From NCBI RefSeq assembly GCF_041381155.1, contig NC_091135.1, positions 53,643,997 to 53,707,996 of the forward strand: 64,000 bases of DNA, in the 5' to 3' direction. The stretch is from Argopecten irradians (lineage: Eukaryota > Mollusca > Bivalvia > Pectinida > Pectinidae). A model generated the notes under the pieces. That model saw only the letters and a list, made by a program, of their open reading frames with translations. It was not told where the DNA came from and ran no database searches. Positions within the stretch are counted from its first letter, which is position 1. The number at the start of each line of letters is the position of its first letter. The position numbers were made by a program, and so were the translations under genes. Of this stretch, positions 61,868-64,000 are shown in pieces.

Positions 61868-63053
61868 GTAAACATGACACATTTTTAATTAAAAAAAATA
61901 GTGAATGAAAGATAAAATTGTCAAAAAGTAGTCTTCAATAAATCAAATAATTCATTAATTCATTTCTTCTATCGTTTCTTCATCCGTCTGTCCGTCTATC
62001 CGTTTGTTCGGTCGTCCATTCATTTAGTTGTAGTTAAGTATGGTTTACGTTATTACAGAGGAATGGAGCTTTGGATTTGGTCCATGACGTGGAGGCTCTG
62101 TAATTTCAGTAGAGTGCAATATTTATAACTCCAATTATTTATAAATCTCTAAATTAATGAATAATGAATGAATGATCGATTGGCTGATCTCTTTTGCTAT
62201 TAATATTTCTCGGTGTAAAATGTACATTTGTACTTGTATAAGGTCAATTAATCTCAACTTACTTTTCAATCACAGAAAATCGGCTGATTCGGAATCGACC
62301 TGCATAATAACAAAACATTAAACAAGTTATCACGTTATATATAAGATGGGAGGTCTTATTATTCAATGGTAAAGTGAAAACTTTGCAATAATTACAAAAC
62401 ATAATGCTAGCTACTCTATAATTTAATGATAACTAAAGACTTTTAGATCTTACATCGTTCACGCTGGGTCATCTACTGCCAAACAAGTAGCCTAATGTCT
62501 GCCCTTAAAACTCAAATCTTCGTAACACAACTTACTTACTTAATTTTGAAGCTCCAAGTCTACGTTTTTGGCAAAACTTTGCACATGTCACATACATTTA
62601 AATTTACCGCACTTTCTTACTCGGAATGTAATAACTCTCTAGTATCGGAGGTAAAAACGGTCATTGTTGTGTATATTGTGTGTAAATAATATGCAGGCCG
62701 TATGATTTCTTGCGATAAAGTGCGTTTGTTGTTCTAGTTGGATGTGGGATATCGACATGGAGTTGTTTATCACTAAAACACTTCATTGTTCAATACATCA
62801 TGGTGTCAATCGATTGAGTCATTGCATGTCACATGCTAATAGCGTTAGTTGTGACTGTGGTGTTGTGCCGGTTAGCATTCCGTGGGATAATTTCAGAATG
62901 AAAATAACAACACAGCGGTTCGGTCATCGTTTTCCTTTAGGATTTTTACTGTTTAACCAGTAAAAGCTCTAGTATTGTAACCGATAATAAGACATACTGT
63001 ACAGTGAGATAAATATGGAACACCATATCACGTGCTATGAATAAACACCTTTC
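61868..63053. other. Between two first exons, no further exon seen
   Basis: I looked for the exon 2 pattern (LR...FLGTGLRC) and found none. There is a short CGTCTGTCCGTCTATCCG-type stretch near 61.98-62.02 kb and otherwise AT-rich sequence. Confidence 0.5.
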
Positions 63054-63062
63054 TATAAATAG
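63054..63062 (+). promoter_or_regulatory. TATA box of SLC49A4-like gene at 63.1 kb
   Basis: TATAAATAG lies about 49 bases ahead of the ATG at 63103, giving a likely start site near 63085 and a very short leader. Confidence 0.55.
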
Positions 63063-63102
63063 ATAAGTTTGTAAACAGTAGGCCTATAGCTAGTGAACGA
63101 CG

Positions 63103-63397
63103 ATGGAGAGAGATGAAGACACCGTTCGTACGCCTCTTTTACGACACTCCCGCGGGACGGGAGAAAACATCGCCACCCCCGGGACGGGTGTATTTTACCG
63201 GAGATGGTATATTTTAAGCGTATTTTGTGGAGTATGTTTGTGTCAGGCCTTAATTTGGAACACATGGGGACCTATCACACAGTCCTCCAAGGTGGTGTTT
63301 GATTGGCAGGATAGTACCATAGCGATGCTTGCTAACTGGGGAAATGTTGCTTACATTATAGCATGCTTCCCTATATGTTACCTGACTACAGCTCAAG
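63103..63397 (+). CDS. SLC49A4: SLC49A4 (DIRC2)-like transporter, first exon; gene continues past window
   Basis: A 98-codon exon from ATG to a phase-1 donor (CAAG|GTAATG). The tail MERDEDTVRTPLL keeps the dileucine but has Val, not Asp/Glu, at the -4 position that the other two copies and human DIRC2 keep acidic. Then YRRWYILSVF, WNTWGPITQSSK and a second helix (TIAMLANWGNVAYIIACF) follow. It is the best-preserved first exon here and has its own TATA box. The later exons must lie beyond 64 kb, because the last 600 bases hold no recognisable exon 2. The family is lysosomal or plasma-membrane MFS transporters; human DIRC2 has been linked to pyridoxine transport. Confidence 0.8.
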
Positions 63398-64000
63398 GTA
63401 ATGTACAAAAACTAAACGTATGTACAGTCTTCTAAAATAGCCTATACAGCGATAGTTAGCATAGATTTCACTATTTTTTCATAAAGTCATAAAACATGTT
63501 TGCAAACTGGGTACAGGATAGTAACATCAATATTTGTAATTCATGTTTTTGACTATTTGCTAAAATAAAGTATGATTCCATTGATTTTTCAATGGATTAT
63601 TTTTCCAGTTAAATGCACAAAGTCAATGTCTCTATCAAGGCGTCACGTAATGTCGGATTTTCGCGATAATTTTAAATATCGGCATCTCACGAACTAGTAT
63701 ATGTCTGGTAGAAAACCCGCCAAAAAGTGTACAATATCTCAATATCCAAATATTTTATCGACAAAAAGTTATAGGATTGAACATCATTAGCCCCCACCTT
63801 ACTTATACAGATGGTACAAACAAACAAAATATACACGAAACATATACTATAAAATTATTATTTTATGATTTATGAGCGTAGATTACCAGAAATACCATTT
63901 TTACAAAATATAGCGCGGTTCATTAATTAGCGGTTTTTTTTAACAATGAAAGCGCAAAAAGCGCTAAAATAAAACTAGCGCTGAAATAAGTAAGTTTACG
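63398..64000 (+). other. Start of intron 1, no exon seen
   Basis: AT-rich intron sequence to the window end. No match to the exon 2 pattern was found. Confidence 0.5.

Overview
This window looks like nuclear DNA of an invertebrate, most likely a bivalve mollusc. It is AT-rich and gene-poor. It holds intron-containing genes for secreted C1q-domain proteins, a family strongly expanded in bivalves, an SLC49/DIRC2-like transporter family, and many transposable-element remains typical of molluscs. The species call is inference. All coordinates were read by eye, and exon models rest on frame, splice sites and remembered family sequences, not on alignment software.

Layout. 0.2-9.3 kb: two tandem minus-strand genes for secreted coiled-coil/C1q proteins. 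Each has two coding exons joined at a phase-1 intron, and the first carries a pogo/Tigger-like MITE in that intron. 10.1-14.9 kb: a broken minus-strand Ty3/gypsy element with 150-bp LTRs and a 5-bp target duplication, lying upstream of the second C1q gene. 16.5-29.5 kb: a 13-kb foldback transposon. Its two long inverted arms are built of palindrome-bearing 186-bp tandem repeats and are flanked by an 8-bp target duplication. Its core carries a decayed DIRS-like retroelement, a LINE 3' fragment bracketed by ~380-bp direct repeats, and a possible small promoter/exon unit.

30.1-39.9 kb: exons 2 onward of an SLC49A4 (DIRC2)-like membrane transporter on the plus strand. It has no visible exon 1, an in-frame stop and other damage, so it is probably a pseudogene. 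40.3-43.4 kb: a 58-bp minisatellite. 44.1-53.7 kb: a young, nearly whole plus-strand Ty3/gypsy element with an envelope-like gene. 53.8-57.3 kb: a 28-bp minisatellite with a 1385-bp higher-order duplication. 57.8-64 kb: three separate copies of the SLC49A4-like first exon. The first is broken, the second looks open but orphaned, and the third probably starts a gene that runs past the window. A LINE end with a perfect 76-bp palindrome and a tRNA-like SINE lie between them.

How it fits together. Two host families, C1q lectin-like immune proteins and SLC49 transporters, are duplicating in tandem here. Mobile elements have inserted among them, and the foldback lies exactly where the transporter body lacks its first exon. 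The strongest candidates for something undescribed are the foldback element with its captured cargo and the envelope-bearing gypsy element. The fragmented SLC49 cluster, with repeated first exons and repeated splice acceptors, comes next.
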